A stretch of DNA of 64,000 bases from Saccharospirillum salsuginis. GTDB taxonomy: Bacteria; Pseudomonadota; Gammaproteobacteria; Pseudomonadales; Natronospirillaceae. The notes below the pieces were generated by a model. The model ran no database searches and was not told the origin of the DNA. It worked only from the letters and a program-made list of their open reading frames with translations. Positions 10,420 to 19,843 of this stretch are shown here, piece by piece. The DNA is taken from contig NZ_BMXR01000004.1 of assembly GCF_014651855.1 (NCBI RefSeq), forward strand, positions 124,001 to 188,000. Reading direction: 5' to 3'. The position numbers and the translations under genes are program-made. How positions within the stretch are numbered: the first letter of the stretch is position 1; each line of letters begins with the position of its first letter.

Positions 10420-10867
10420 GGGTGTGACCCTCTATACCGACGGAGCCTGTCGTGGGAATCCCGGCCCGGGTGGCTGGGGCGTTTTTCTGCAATTCGGCAA
10501 GCACGAAAAAAACCTGCACGGCGGTGAATCGCTCACCACGAACAACCGGATGGAGTTGCTGGCCGCCATTCGCGGGCTGGAAGCATTGACGCGGCCATGT
10601 GATGTGGACCTCTATACCGACTCGCAGTATGTGCGCAAGGGAATCACACAGTGGATACACAACTGGAAGAAGAACGGCTGGAAAACGTCGGCCAAGAAGG
10701 ATGTGAAAAACCGGGATCTATGGCAGGCGCTGGATGAGCTGATGCAAAAGCACGAGGTGAAATGGCATTGGGTCAAGGGACATGCCGGTCACCCTGGAAA
10801 CGAAAAGGCCGATGCCCTGGCGAATCAGGGCATTGATGAGATGCAACGGAGCAAGCAACGCGCATGA
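10409..10867 (+). CDS. rnhA: ribonuclease HI
   Basis: Degrades the RNA strand of RNA-DNA hybrids, for example R-loops and primers. The 152-residue product has the full catalytic set: Asp in [15 protein letters not shown], Glu in NRMELLAAI, Asp in LYTDSQYV and the last Asp in GNEKADALA, with the basic handle region [12 protein letters not shown] between them. It overlaps the methyltransferase gene by 11 bp and dnaQ by 4 bp (ATGA). The rnhA-dnaQ pairing is common in gammaproteobacteria. Confidence 0.98.
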   Translation: MTTKGVTLYTDGACRGNPGPGGWGVFLQFGKHEKNLHGGESLTTNNRMELLAAIRGLEALTRPCDVDLYTDSQYVRKGITQWIHNWKKNGWKTSAKKDVKNRDLWQALDELMQKHEVKWHWVKGHAGHPGNEKADALANQGIDEMQRSKQRA

Positions 10868-11595
10868 GACAAATCGTACTGGATACCGAAACCACCGGGC
10901 TGAGCCCCAATAAAGGTGATCGCATTGTCGAGGTGGGCTGCGTCGAGCTGGTGAACCGGAAACTGACGGGGCGGCATTTCCATTATTACATCAATCCGGA
11001 GCGGGACATTCCGGATGAAGTCGTGGCCGTCCACGGCATCGACAACGACAAGGTCAAGGATGCCCCTAAGTTTCGCGACATCGCCCAGGAATTCTGGGAC
11101 TACGCCAAGGGCGCCGAATTGGTGATCCACAACGCGGCCTTCGACATGGGTTTCCTGGAAATGGAATTCGAACGGTTGCGCCAGGAAGGTCACACCCAGT
11201 TCAGCAAACTGATCGATGTCTGCACCGTGCTTGACACGCTGCAGGTCGCCCGTGAGAAGCATCCGGGGGCCAAGGCCTCGCTGGATGCGTTGTGCAAGCG
11301 TTACGGTATCGATAACTCCCATCGGACCCTGCACGGGGCCCTGCTCGACTCCGAGATTCTGGCCGACGTTTATTTGCTGATGACGGGCGGGCAGACCGAT
11401 CTGATTCTCGATGAGGAAGAGGACAATCAGGGGGAGCAGGTCAGTTTCGACGCCAGCCATGTGCTGGCTTCGGGTGAGGCCTTGAAGAAGGTCTTACCCA
11501 GCGAGGACGAAAAAGCGGCGCATGAAGCGATGCTGTCGGTGATCGACAAAGCCTGCGGTGGCGAGGCTCTTTGGCGCCAGAAACTGGGTCAATAG
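10864..11595 (+). CDS. dnaQ: DNA polymerase III epsilon subunit (3'-5' proofreading exonuclease)
   Basis: Proofreading subunit of the replicative polymerase. The 243-residue product has the DEDDh exonuclease motifs: VLDTETTGL near residue 5, the HNAAFDMGF motif near residue 90, and [18 protein letters not shown] near residues 155-172. After the exonuclease domain comes a linker with [10 protein letters not shown] that may hold the beta-clamp motif, then a C-terminal segment for alpha-subunit binding. The start codon overlaps the rnhA stop by 4 bp. A strong palindrome follows the stop. Confidence 0.97.
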   Translation: MRQIVLDTETTGLSPNKGDRIVEVGCVELVNRKLTGRHFHYYINPERDIPDEVVAVHGIDNDKVKDAPKFRDIAQEFWDYAKGAELVIHNAAFDMGFLEMEFERLRQEGHTQFSKLIDVCTVLDTLQVAREKHPGAKASLDALCKRYGIDNSHRTLHGALLDSEILADVYLLMTGGQTDLILDEEEDNQGEQVSFDASHVLASGEALKKVLPSEDEKAAHEAMLSVIDKACGGEALWRQKLGQ

Positions 11596-11607
11596 GCCAT
11601 CGGATGA

Positions 11608-11629
11608 GGAGCGGTCCATGGACCGCTCC
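11608..11629. terminator. 22-bp perfect palindrome between dnaQ and lexA 3' ends
   Basis: GGAGCGGTCCATGGACCGCTCC is a perfect inverted repeat lying between two convergent genes, 12 bp after the dnaQ stop and 11 bp before the lexA stop. No T-run follows on either strand, so it may stop transcription only weakly or protect 3' ends. Confidence 0.5.
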
Positions 11630-11640
11630 CGGCCGGGCTG

Positions 11641-12249
11641 TTAATGCAATGAGCGGCGAATCACACCCACATAGAGGCCTTCAATGGCGAAATCGTCCTG
11701 GGCCAGATCGACCTTGATGGGTTCGAAGTCTTCATTTTCAGGGTAGAGTGTTACCTGTTTGCCGTTCTGCTCATACCGCTTGACCGTGACGTCCTCACCG
11801 ACGCGCGCCACAACGATGTCGCCGTTGCGTACCTGATCGGTCTTGTGGACGGCGATGAGGTCGTCTTCCAGAATGCCGACGTCCTTCATGCTGAGGCCCT
11901 GGACCTGCAGCAGGAAATCGGCCTTGGGGCTGAACAGACCGGGTGGTAGTTCGATGAATTCCTCGATCTGCTCCTGGGCGAGAATGGGGGAGCCGGCGGC
12001 GACACGGCCCACGACGGGGACGCCCTGTTCGGTGTCGTCCTCGGGCAGGCGAATGCCGCGTGAGGCGCCGGCGATGATTTCGATGGCGCCTTTCCGCGCC
12101 AGCGCCTTGAGATGCTCTTCGGCGGCGTTCGGGGAGCGAAAGCCAAGCCGTTCGGCAATTTCGGCGCGCGTCGGCGGATAGCCGGTGGCGTTGAGGTGTT
12201 CCTTGACGATGTCCAGCACTTGCTGTTGACGAGCGGTCAGTTTCAACAT
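11641..12249 (-). CDS. lexA: SOS repressor LexA
   Basis: Transcriptional repressor of the SOS regulon that self-cleaves when stimulated by RecA filaments. The 202-residue product has the N-terminal winged helix ([20 protein letters not shown], residues 21-40), the Ala85-Gly86 cleavage site in GRVAAGSP, the catalytic Ser120 in VQGLSMKD and the Lys157 in [11 protein letters not shown] at 12249. Two SOS boxes just upstream (12259-12274 and 12278-12293) mean autoregulation. Unlike in Pseudomonas, sulA does not follow lexA; it lies about 28 kb away. Confidence 0.98.
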   Translation of the reverse strand: MLKLTARQQQVLDIVKEHLNATGYPPTRAEIAERLGFRSPNAAEEHLKALARKGAIEIIAGASRGIRLPEDDTEQGVPVVGRVAAGSPILAQEQIEEFIELPPGLFSPKADFLLQVQGLSMKDVGILEDDLIAVHKTDQVRNGDIVVARVGEDVTVKRYEQNGKQVTLYPENEDFEPIKVDLAQDDFAIEGLYVGVIRRSLH

Positions 12250-12258
12250 AATGTCGGC

Positions 12259-12274
12259 CTGTTTTTATATACAG
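12259..12274. promoter_or_regulatory. LexA (SOS) box 1
   Basis: CTGTTTTTATATACAG matches the CTGT-N8-ACAG operator exactly. It lies 10 bp upstream of the lexA start and in the shared 63-bp region with the divergent hydrolase-like gene. Confidence 0.9.
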
Positions 12275-12277
12275 TAG

Positions 12278-12293
12278 CTGTGATTATATACAG
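12278..12293. promoter_or_regulatory. LexA (SOS) box 2
   Basis: CTGTGATTATATACAG is a second exact CTGT-N8-ACAG operator, 3 bp from the first. It ends 20 bp before the ATG of the divergent gene at 12313, so that gene may also be under LexA control. Confidence 0.9.
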
Positions 12294-12312
12294 CTCGCGG
12301 CCGCTGTAAAGG

Positions 12313-13230
12313 ATGGCAGATGGAAGGTACGGTTTGAAAAGCAGCAGTGAACTTTTTCCCGTCGCTTTATTGAGCGCGGAATACAAGGAAGGCGTCTACG
12401 AAGATGTCTATTCGCTTAAACCCAACAACAGCGTCGACAAGACCGTCGAGATCGCATTGGTACGGTTGCATACCGAGCAATGCCGCCAATCCCGTCCCAT
12501 TCTGCTGATTCACGATGCCTTCCACAATCATTGGCAGTGGCTCGACTACGGCCTCGGCGGTGCGGCCGGTCGTCTGGCCCGGGATGGGTTCGACGTCTGG
12601 CTGCTCGATTGGCGGGGTCATGGTCTGTCGTCCCGTAACAAGAGTCCGCGACTCAATACCCTGAAGGAAATGGCGCGGCACGATCTGCCGGCGGTGATCG
12701 CCTTTATCGAGGAAAGCACCGGCGAACATCCCGCCCTGGTGGCCCGGGGATTGGGCTGCGAAATGGTCAGCCTGGCATTGGCCGGCGGAACACCGGTCCC
12801 GGAAGCGGTGTTCATGCATCCGCCCATGTTGCCGCCCAGTCGTCTGTGCTGGTTGCCCGGACTGAAGTTCGCCCGCCGACTCAAATACGGAAAGCGGCGT
12901 TGGTTGAAAGGTGATGGGGAAGAGCCCGAACCGCGTCAGCTGTTCACTGAGCTGTTGTCCAAGCAGGGGTGGTTCGGTCGCTGGGTCGACGCGTCGGGGG
13001 AACCGGTCCGGCCCGCTCTGCAGCAGGCCGTGGGGCGCATTCACTGGGTGTTTTCGCCGGGCAGGGTACCGACCTGGCTGAATCGATTGCAGGTCAACCG
13101 GAACCGGGTTTTCGAAGCGGTCGATTCCGACGGTGACTGGGCTCACTGGATGCCGGAAACCTGGGCGAGCCGCACGACCGTGCCCGAGCGTGCCGCCGCC
13201 GATGTCAGTCCCGACGAAGCTCGTCTTTGA
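12313..13230 (+). CDS. alpha/beta-hydrolase-fold protein lacking the usual serine nucleophile
   Basis: A 305-residue protein with the alpha/beta hydrolase layout: oxyanion-hole region ILLIHDAFHNHWQW (residues 63-76), WLLDWRGHGLSSRN (96-109) and the expected nucleophile elbow ALVARGLGCEMVSLALAGG (141-159). In that elbow the position of the serine in G-x-S-x-G is Gly146, so classical serine hydrolysis looks unlikely unless Cys149 substitutes. ATG at 12313 has little spacing to its AAAGG; TTG at 12334, with GGAAGG 6 bases upstream, is an alternative start. It is divergent from lexA across two SOS boxes and overlaps the convergent antiporter gene by 26 bp. Substrate unknown. Confidence 0.8.
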   Translation: MADGRYGLKSSSELFPVALLSAEYKEGVYEDVYSLKPNNSVDKTVEIALVRLHTEQCRQSRPILLIHDAFHNHWQWLDYGLGGAAGRLARDGFDVWLLDWRGHGLSSRNKSPRLNTLKEMARHDLPAVIAFIEESTGEHPALVARGLGCEMVSLALAGGTPVPEAVFMHPPMLPPSRLCWLPGLKFARRLKYGKRRWLKGDGEEPEPRQLFTELLSKQGWFGRWVDASGEPVRPALQQAVGRIHWVFSPGRVPTWLNRLQVNRNRVFEAVDSDGDWAHWMPETWASRTTVPERAAADVSPDEARL

Positions 13231-14356
13231 TCGCGATCGGGTTCTGGAAATTCAGCACAATGATGTAACTGGATACGGCGAACGTGAGGATGGCGGTCGT
13301 TTGCAGCAGCACCGAAGCCCGATCCGAGATCAGGTTGGATTCCAGGGCGATGAACGCTATCAGCAGGGAAAACTCACTGATTTGTCCCAGCCGAAACCCG
13401 ACGTCCCAAGCCAGATGATTGCTCTCGCTGAACCGGTGCAGCAGAAAGCGGAACAGGATGGGTTTGACGGTCAGGATCATGCCCGCCAGTAACAGGGCTG
13501 ACAGCCAGACTTCATCGAGCAGGTTGAGGTTCAGTCGCGCTCCCAGCGTGAAGAAAAACAGGATCAGGAAGAAATCCCGCAACGGTTTCAGGTTCAACGC
13601 GATAAATTGCGAAATCGGGCTGCTGGCCAGGGTAATGCCCGCAATAAAGGCGCCGATTTCGTAAGACAACCCCATGACCTCGGCCGCCTCGCCAACGCCC
13701 AGACACCAACCCAGGGCGAGCAGAAAGATGTATTCCTGAAAGCGGTCGAATCGCATCAGCAAAGGCAGAACAATGTAGCGCACGGCGCCCCAGGCCAATG
13801 CGGCCAGGATCGGCAAGGCGATCAAGGGGCGAATCAGATTGATGGCATCCAGTCCGGACGCCATGCTGCCGAGAATCAACAGCACCAGAATGGCGATAAA
13901 ATCCTGAACCAGGAGGATGCCGACCATGAGTTCGCCGGCGTGTTTGTGGTGCAGAACGGTGGTGGGTAACAGCTTGATGCCGATGATGGTACTGGAAAAC
14001 ATCAGACACAGGCCGATGACGATGGCTTCGCGGGTCGGGTAACCCAGGTTGACCACCAGCAGGAACCCCATCAGTGCGAATAGCACCGAGCTGGCGATCG
14101 TCACCAGGGAGCTCTTTTTCAGTGTCGAGACCAGGCTCTTGGGCTGCATGTCGAGCCCGAGCAGAAACAACAGGAAGATGATGCCGATTTCGGCGATTTC
14201 GGTCAGCAGGTGGGTATTCTCGACCCAATGTGTCCCAAACGGACCGACGGCCATGCCCAGAACGATATAGGCGATCAACAGGGGTTGTCGAAAATAGAGC
14301 GCCAGGGTGGCCAGAGCGGCGGCACCGGCGAAGATCAGAAAAAACGAAAATATCAT
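13205..14356 (-). CDS. CPA2-family cation/proton antiporter (KefB-like membrane domain)
   Basis: A 383-residue polytopic membrane protein of the monovalent cation:proton antiporter-2 family, likely exchanging K+ or Na+ for H+. The family signs are LIAYIVLGMAVGPFG near residue 28, IGIIFLLFLLGLDM near 57-70, FSSTIIGIKLL near 118 and LLVQDFIAILVLLIL near 148. It has only the membrane domain; the C-terminal TrkA-N/RCK regulatory domain found in KefB and KefC is absent, so regulation by nucleotides or glutathione is not expected. The 3' end overlaps the convergent hydrolase-like gene by 26 bp. Confidence 0.9.
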   Translation of the reverse strand: MIFSFFLIFAGAAALATLALYFRQPLLIAYIVLGMAVGPFGTHWVENTHLLTEIAEIGIIFLLFLLGLDMQPKSLVSTLKKSSLVTIASSVLFALMGFLLVVNLGYPTREAIVIGLCLMFSSTIIGIKLLPTTVLHHKHAGELMVGILLVQDFIAILVLLILGSMASGLDAINLIRPLIALPILAALAWGAVRYIVLPLLMRFDRFQEYIFLLALGWCLGVGEAAEVMGLSYEIGAFIAGITLASSPISQFIALNLKPLRDFFLILFFFTLGARLNLNLLDEVWLSALLLAGMILTVKPILFRFLLHRFSESNHLAWDVGFRLGQISEFSLLIAFIALESNLISDRASVLLQTTAILTFAVSSYIIVLNFQNPIAIKDELRRD

Positions 14357-14429
14357 GTCGGCTGGTGTTTGTCCTTTAGCGGCATACTATCAAGCCGGAA
14401 GGGAATTACCCAGTCCGTGGGGTGGCGCG

Positions 14430-14461
14430 TAGAGCGGAAGTGGTCCGACACTTCCGCTCTA
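14430..14461. terminator. hairpin between aroG-type gene and antiporter gene
   Basis: Thirteen-base arms TAGAGCGGAAGTG and CACTTCCGCTCTA enclose a 6-base loop, 22 bp after the DAHP synthase stop (minus strand). No long T-run follows. Likely a terminator or 3'-end stabiliser of the DAHP synthase transcript. Confidence 0.55.
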
Positions 14462-14482
14462 CCCAACAGCTTTATATTAAGC

Positions 14483-15550
14483 TCAATCCGCGCGATTGGG
14501 TAACACGTCCTTCAGCTTGTCACGCATGGACCGCAACAATTGTTCGGTCGTATCCCAACCAATGCAGGCATCGGTGATGGACACGCCAGGTTTGAGGTCC
14601 TTGAGGTTGTCCGGAATGGGCTGATTGCCTTCGGACAGGTTGCTTTCGATCATCAGGCCGATGATCGACGTGTTGCCTTCCAGAATCTGGTTGGCGACAT
14701 TATCCGCGACCAGGGGCTGCAGCTTGTGGTCCTTGTTGGAGTTGGCGTGGGAGCAGTCAACCATAATGTTGGTCGGTACACCGGCCTTGCGCAGGGTGTC
14801 CTCGCACAGCGAGACGCTGACCGAATCGTAGTTCGGTTTGCCATTGCCGCCGCGCAATACGACATGGCCATAGCGGTTGCCTTTGGTGTGAATAATGGCG
14901 ACCTGGCCTTCCTGGTTGATGCCGAGAAAACGGTGCGGTGAGGAAACCGATTTCAGCGCATTGATGGCGACGTCCAGGCTGCCATCGGTGCCGTTCTTGA
15001 AGCCGACGGCCGAGGACAGGCCGCTGGCCATTTCCCGGTGGGTCTGGCTTTCGGTGGTACGCGCGCCGATGGCCGACCAGCTGATCAGATCCTGCAGGTA
15101 CTGAGGCGAGATCGGATCCAGCGCTTCGGTGGCGGTGGGCAGGCCCTGGTGGGCGATGTCGAGCAGCAACTGACGGCCAATGTGCAACCCTTCTTCTATC
15201 TTGAAGGAGTCGTTCAGGTGCGGGTCGTTGATCAGGCCCTTCCAGCCGGTGGTGGTACGCGGTTTTTCGAAGTAAACCCGCATCACCAGCAACAGTGTGT
15301 CCCCGACCTCGTCGGACAATGCCTTCAAACGTTTGGCATAATCGATGGCCATGGCCGGGTCGTGGATGGAGCAGGGGCCGATTACGACGATCAGGCGGTG
15401 ATCCTTGCGATCCAGGATGTTGCGAACAGCCTGGCGGCCGGCGCCGATGACTTCGGCGGCTTCTTCGGTGACGGGAATGTCGGCTTTCAGGGATTCCGGG
15501 GTAATCAGGATTTCCTGGCTTTCGACATTCAGGTTCGTTAGTTCTTGCAT
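14483..15550 (-). CDS. 3-deoxy-7-phosphoheptulonate (DAHP) synthase, class I
   Basis: First enzyme of the shikimate pathway; condenses phosphoenolpyruvate and erythrose 4-phosphate. From ATG at 15550 the product has 355 residues, close to the 350 of the AroF/AroG/AroH type. Family motifs include LIVVIGPCSIHDP, RVYFEKPRTTTGWKGLINDP, SWSAIGARTTESQTHRE, GFKNGTDGSLDVA and MVDCSHANSNKDH. A longer reading from TTG at 15589 adds 13 residues that do not look conserved, so the ATG is preferred. Which aromatic amino acid inhibits it cannot be told from sequence here, so no isozyme letter is given. Confidence 0.95.
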   Translation of the reverse strand: MQELTNLNVESQEILITPESLKADIPVTEEAAEVIGAGRQAVRNILDRKDHRLIVVIGPCSIHDPAMAIDYAKRLKALSDEVGDTLLLVMRVYFEKPRTTTGWKGLINDPHLNDSFKIEEGLHIGRQLLLDIAHQGLPTATEALDPISPQYLQDLISWSAIGARTTESQTHREMASGLSSAVGFKNGTDGSLDVAINALKSVSSPHRFLGINQEGQVAIIHTKGNRYGHVVLRGGNGKPNYDSVSVSLCEDTLRKAGVPTNIMVDCSHANSNKDHKLQPLVADNVANQILEGNTSIIGLMIESNLSEGNQPIPDNLKDLKPGVSITDACIGWDTTEQLLRSMRDKLKDVLPNRAD

Positions 15551-15645
15551 GGCTAGGCGGCGACTCTCTGTGTCATTCTTCAGTGTCAATGGGCATGATA
15601 ATTAAGTAAAGAAACAAAGACAACCCGTAAACAAAAGGTTACAAC

Positions 15646-16083
15646 GTGTCGAGAAAGAATCAAAAAAAGCAGTCGGTGGTCGGGTTGGTCAGCGGCATGG
15701 TGGTGATTGTCCTGCTTGCCGGTGCCATGGGTATCGCTCTGGAAGAAATGGCTGCGAACAAGGGGGACTATCGTCGCACGCTCTGGGATTGGTTGACCGG
15801 TAAGCCGGCCATTCCAGAAGGCCGTGCCCAGATCAGCATTCAATTGGCCCAGGAGCTGTGTCGTCAGCGGGTGGCCCGCCAAATGGGGTCCCAGTTGCAG
15901 CAGGCTGCCTTCGACAGCCGCTCGTCGCGTTACAACGAGACGTTGCAGGTGCATACCGTCTTTCTGGATCTGCAAATCAGGAACGAGGAACGCGACATCT
16001 ACGCCCGTTGCGATGTATCCGCCGTGGAACGCACTATTCTGGAATTTCGAATTCAGGGGATGGGCGGTTTCTTTTGGGGGTGA
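15646..16083 (+). CDS. hypothetical membrane-anchored protein
   Basis: A 145-residue protein starting at GTG 15646, with a basic N-terminus (SRKNQKKQS), one hydrophobic segment at about residues 11-31, then a soluble domain with two cysteines (near residues 83 and 122). The topology suggests a single-pass inner-membrane protein with its C-terminal domain in the periplasm. I do not recognise the family. It is divergent from the DAHP synthase gene and ends 5 bp before the convergent permease gene. Confidence 0.7.
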   Translation: MSRKNQKKQSVVGLVSGMVVIVLLAGAMGIALEEMAANKGDYRRTLWDWLTGKPAIPEGRAQISIQLAQELCRQRVARQMGSQLQQAAFDSRSSRYNETLQVHTVFLDLQIRNEERDIYARCDVSAVERTILEFRIQGMGGFFWG

Positions 16084-16087
16084 CCGA

Positions 16088-16852
16088 TCAGAACACCGCG
16101 TATTTCAACCCCAGCACCAGTAAGGCGGTCGCCAGTAGCGGATGCATGACCCGAGAGGGCAGGTGGGCGGACAGGTGTGTACCCAGGTAGATGGCGGGCA
16201 GAGAGCCGGCGATCAACGCCAACAGCAGCGCGAAGTCCACATTGCCCAAAAACAGATGCACAACGCCCGCCGTGAAGGTCAAGGGTACGGCGTGGGCGAT
16301 ATCGGTCCCGACCACCTGTTTTGGCAACAGTACGGGAAACAGGACCATCAGAACGGCGGTTCCGATCGCGCCGGCACCCACCGAACTCAGGGTGACCAGA
16401 ACGCCGAGCACGGCACCGATGGCCCACAGGGTGGTACGGCCGGGCGGTACGCGCTGTGACGGGTTGCTATGCTGGAACAGGCGTCTGCGGAAAATCAGTA
16501 CCAGAGCGGTCACGACCAGCATGGCTCCGAGGGCGGTCTGCAACAGGGAGGCGTATTGTTCGGCGTCGGCAAAGAAGCGATGCAGAATCAGTCCGGTGAC
16601 GGCGCTGGCCGGAAGGCTGCCCGCGGCCAGCTTCAATACGATGTCCCAGCGCACATGCTGCTTGCGATGATGGGCCCACATGCCGCCACTCTTGGTGATG
16701 GCGGCGTACCAGAGATCGGTCCCGATGGCGATGTGGGGCGGAAATCCGAACAGCAGTAGCAGTGGCGTCATCAGTGCGCCACCACCCACACCGGTGATGC
16801 CTACGATGAGGCCGACCGTCGCTCCCGACAGACTGTAGAAAAGGATTTCCAT
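16088..16852 (-). CDS. TauE/SafE (TSUP) family permease
   Basis: A 254-residue membrane protein of the sulfite exporter TauE/SafE (TSUP, formerly DUF81) family with about eight hydrophobic segments. The N-terminal GLIVGITGVGGGALMTPLLLLFGFPP and the mid-protein VLVTLSSVGAGAIGTAVLMVLFP are the paired glycine-rich repeats of the family. Members move small sulfur- or carbon-containing anions; its place beside cysB makes a role in sulfur traffic plausible but unproven. It is divergent from cysB, with 191 bp between starts. Confidence 0.9.
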   Translation of the reverse strand: MEILFYSLSGATVGLIVGITGVGGGALMTPLLLLFGFPPHIAIGTDLWYAAITKSGGMWAHHRKQHVRWDIVLKLAAGSLPASAVTGLILHRFFADAEQYASLLQTALGAMLVVTALVLIFRRRLFQHSNPSQRVPPGRTTLWAIGAVLGVLVTLSSVGAGAIGTAVLMVLFPVLLPKQVVGTDIAHAVPLTFTAGVVHLFLGNVDFALLLALIAGSLPAIYLGTHLSAHLPSRVMHPLLATALLVLGLKYAVF

Positions 16853-16941
16853 ACTGTTAAAAAAGTCATAGAGTAATTGTGTTGCTAAATCTATCGGTTA
16901 TTAACTATTCTGAAAAAGAATAATTGATCATATTTATATAA

Positions 16942-18018
<1,077 letters not shown>

Positions 18019-18033
18019 TCGGGGGCTGGGCGA

Positions 18034-18750
18034 TTACTCGCCCTTTACATTCCCGACATGAAGCCCGCACTCCTTCTGCGTGGCTTCTTCCCACCACCAG
18101 CGGCCTTCGCGCTCATGCTGACCGGGCAACACGGGGCGGGTGCAGGGTTCACAGCCGATGCTCACGAATCCGCGTTCGTGCAAGATGTTGTAGGGAATCT
18201 CCATCATCCGGATATAGTCCCAGACGTCTTTGGAACTCCAATTTGCCAGCGGGTTGTATTTAACCAGGTCGTCACCGCGACCCTGGAATGTCGCATCGCG
18301 TTGTACGTGCGGCACTTCCGACCGGGTGCTCGGGCTCTGGTCCTTGCGCTGGCCGGTGATCCAGGCATCCAGACCGCTCAGCGCCCGTTGCAGCGGCTCG
18401 ATCTTGCGGATGCCGCAGCATTCTTCATGACCGTCCCGGTAAAAGCTGAACAAACCCTTTTCGCGAACCAGCGCCTGAACCGACTCGGCGCGAGGCGACA
18501 TCAGTTCGATGTCGATTCCGTAATGTTCGCGCACCCGTTCGATGAAGCGATAGGTTTCGGGGTGCAGGCGTCCGGTATCCAGGGTAAACACCCTGGGCTT
18601 GTCCGTCAGTTTGCTCAGCAGGTCCACCAGCACCACATCCTCCGCGCCGCTGAAGGACACCGCGATGCGCTCATGGTTGGCCAGGGCCGTTTTCATGATC
18701 TCCCGGGGCGATTTCCCCGAGAGCTCCAGATTCAATTCAGTCAAATTCAT
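18034..18750 (-). CDS. cysH: assimilatory adenylyl-sulfate (APS) reductase, CysH family
   Basis: Reduces activated sulfate to sulfite with thioredoxin. The 238-residue product has the CysH nucleotide-binding core ([15 protein letters not shown]) and the iron-sulfur cysteine pairs Cys111-Cys112 ([12 protein letters not shown]) and Cys200/Cys203 ([10 protein letters not shown]) that mark the APS-using enzymes of Pseudomonas and plants. The enterobacterial PAPS reductase lacks these four cysteines. The catalytic C-terminal cysteine is Cys228 in KECGLH. It is convergent with cysB and likely CysB-regulated. Confidence 0.95.
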   Translation of the reverse strand: MNLTELNLELSGKSPREIMKTALANHERIAVSFSGAEDVVLVDLLSKLTDKPRVFTLDTGRLHPETYRFIERVREHYGIDIELMSPRAESVQALVREKGLFSFYRDGHEECCGIRKIEPLQRALSGLDAWITGQRKDQSPSTRSEVPHVQRDATFQGRGDDLVKYNPLANWSSKDVWDYIRMMEIPYNILHERGFVSIGCEPCTRPVLPGQHEREGRWWWEEATQKECGLHVGNVKGE

Positions 18751-19114
18751 TGTTTTGGCACGGTCGGTCGGTTTAAACGCGGTAAGCCTAGCACTCCCGT
18801 GCGCAGTCTAAAAATAACTGCATACCATATTGTTATTACATAACCAAAGCGCATAACGTGGAACACACAATGTTCCACGTGGAAAACGGACCGTGGAACA
18901 ATTTTTGATCAATTCAACCCAGGTCCGACAGGCTTCCGGGGCAATACTGCGATTCGGAAAACGGCGTTGTCTTAACGATCCCATCCCTCTAATGTACCGG
19001 GTTTTACCATTGCAGCGCTGCACAGCACCCGGAACCGGTTCAGCGCGGGTCTCCGATGCGCCCGGAGCCGAGCCGGAGAAGCAGCCGAACCCACCATTCG
19101 ATAGGAAACACACT
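18751..19114. promoter_or_regulatory. 364-bp divergent region cysH / thrH with a parS-like palindrome
   Basis: No gene is supported here. TGTTCCACGTGGAAAA at 18871-18886 resembles the Pseudomonas-type chromosomal ParB site, and further GTGGAAC half-sites lie at about 18858-18864 and 18892-18898; together they form the inverted repeat ACGTGGAAC / GTTCCACGT (18856-18880). The AT-rich stretch at 18808-18850 would suit CysB binding upstream of cysH. An in-frame upstream extension of thrH crosses the region but has no conserved sequence. Confidence 0.45.
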
Positions 19115-19732
19115 GTGGAATTAGCCTGTCTGGACCTGGAAGGGGTATTGATCCCCGAAATCTGGATCGCCTTCGCCGAAAAAACCGGCATCGACGCCCT
19201 CAAAGCCACGACCCGGGACATCCCCGACTACGATGTTCTGATGAAGCAACGGTTGCGGTTGTTGGAGGACAACAACCTCGGACTCAATGAAATCCAGGCG
19301 GTCATCGCCGAACTCGAACCGCTGCCCGGTGCACGCGAGTTCATCGACTGGCTGCGCGAGCGCTTTCAGGTCGTCATCCTGTCCGACACCTTCTACGAAT
19401 TCGCCTCGCCGCTGATGCGCCAGCTTGGCTTCCCGACCTTGTTGTGTCACAAACTCGAAGTCGCCGATGACGGGCGAGTCACCGACTACCGTCTGCGCCA
19501 AAGCGATCCCAAGCGTAAATCCATTCAGGCGTTCCACAGCCTGAATTATCGTTGCATCGCCGCCGGCGACTCCTACAACGACACCACCATGCTCAGTGAA
19601 GCCGACGCCGGCATTCTTTTCAATGCGCCGGACAATGTGATCGCCGAATTTCCGCAATTCCCGGCGGTGACGGGGTATGACAACCTCAAACAGGCGTTCA
19701 TAGACGCCAGCGAGCGGCCGCTGAGCCTGTAG
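19115..19732 (+). CDS. thrH: bifunctional phosphoserine phosphatase / homoserine phosphotransferase ThrH
   Basis: HAD-superfamily enzyme that dephosphorylates phosphoserine and can transfer the phosphate to homoserine. The 205-residue product starts VELACLDLEGVLIPEIWIAFAEKTGI (the first residue read as Met), with the catalytic aspartate in CLDLEG, the serine/threonine motif in VILSDTFYEF, a lysine in DPKRKS and the metal-binding AAGDSYNDTTML. The start is GTG at 19115 with AGGAAA upstream; the frame is open further upstream but that part is not conserved. Its TAG stop is the first bases of a palindromic repeat. Confidence 0.96.
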   Translation: MELACLDLEGVLIPEIWIAFAEKTGIDALKATTRDIPDYDVLMKQRLRLLEDNNLGLNEIQAVIAELEPLPGAREFIDWLRERFQVVILSDTFYEFASPLMRQLGFPTLLCHKLEVADDGRVTDYRLRQSDPKRKSIQAFHSLNYRCIAAGDSYNDTTMLSEADAGILFNAPDNVIAEFPQFPAVTGYDNLKQAFIDASERPLSL

Positions 19733-19834
19733 GGTGGGCACCGCCCACCATGGAAGAAAGCCATACCAGAGAGTGACCCACTGGCTGGAAATAGGAATGG
19801 TGGGCGGCCGATGTGTCGGACCATCCCACCCTAG
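19730..19834. repeat. palindromic interspersed repeat (copy 1)
   Basis: A 105-bp unit bounded by TAGGGTGGGCACCGCCCACCA on the left and a diverged inverted arm ending CCATCCCACCCTAG on the right. The same arms, in better condition, bound the repeat at 56952-57077. Each arm can itself form a small hairpin. Looks like a REP/BIME-type extragenic element. It sits between the convergent thrH and pabB 3' ends and supplies the thrH stop codon. Confidence 0.75.
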
Positions 19835-19843
19835 GGGGTGGAC

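Noticed and set aside
18893..19114. Upstream in-frame extension of thrH giving 279 residues
   Set aside because: ThrH has about 205 residues and the conserved start is the GTG at 19115 with its own ribosome site.
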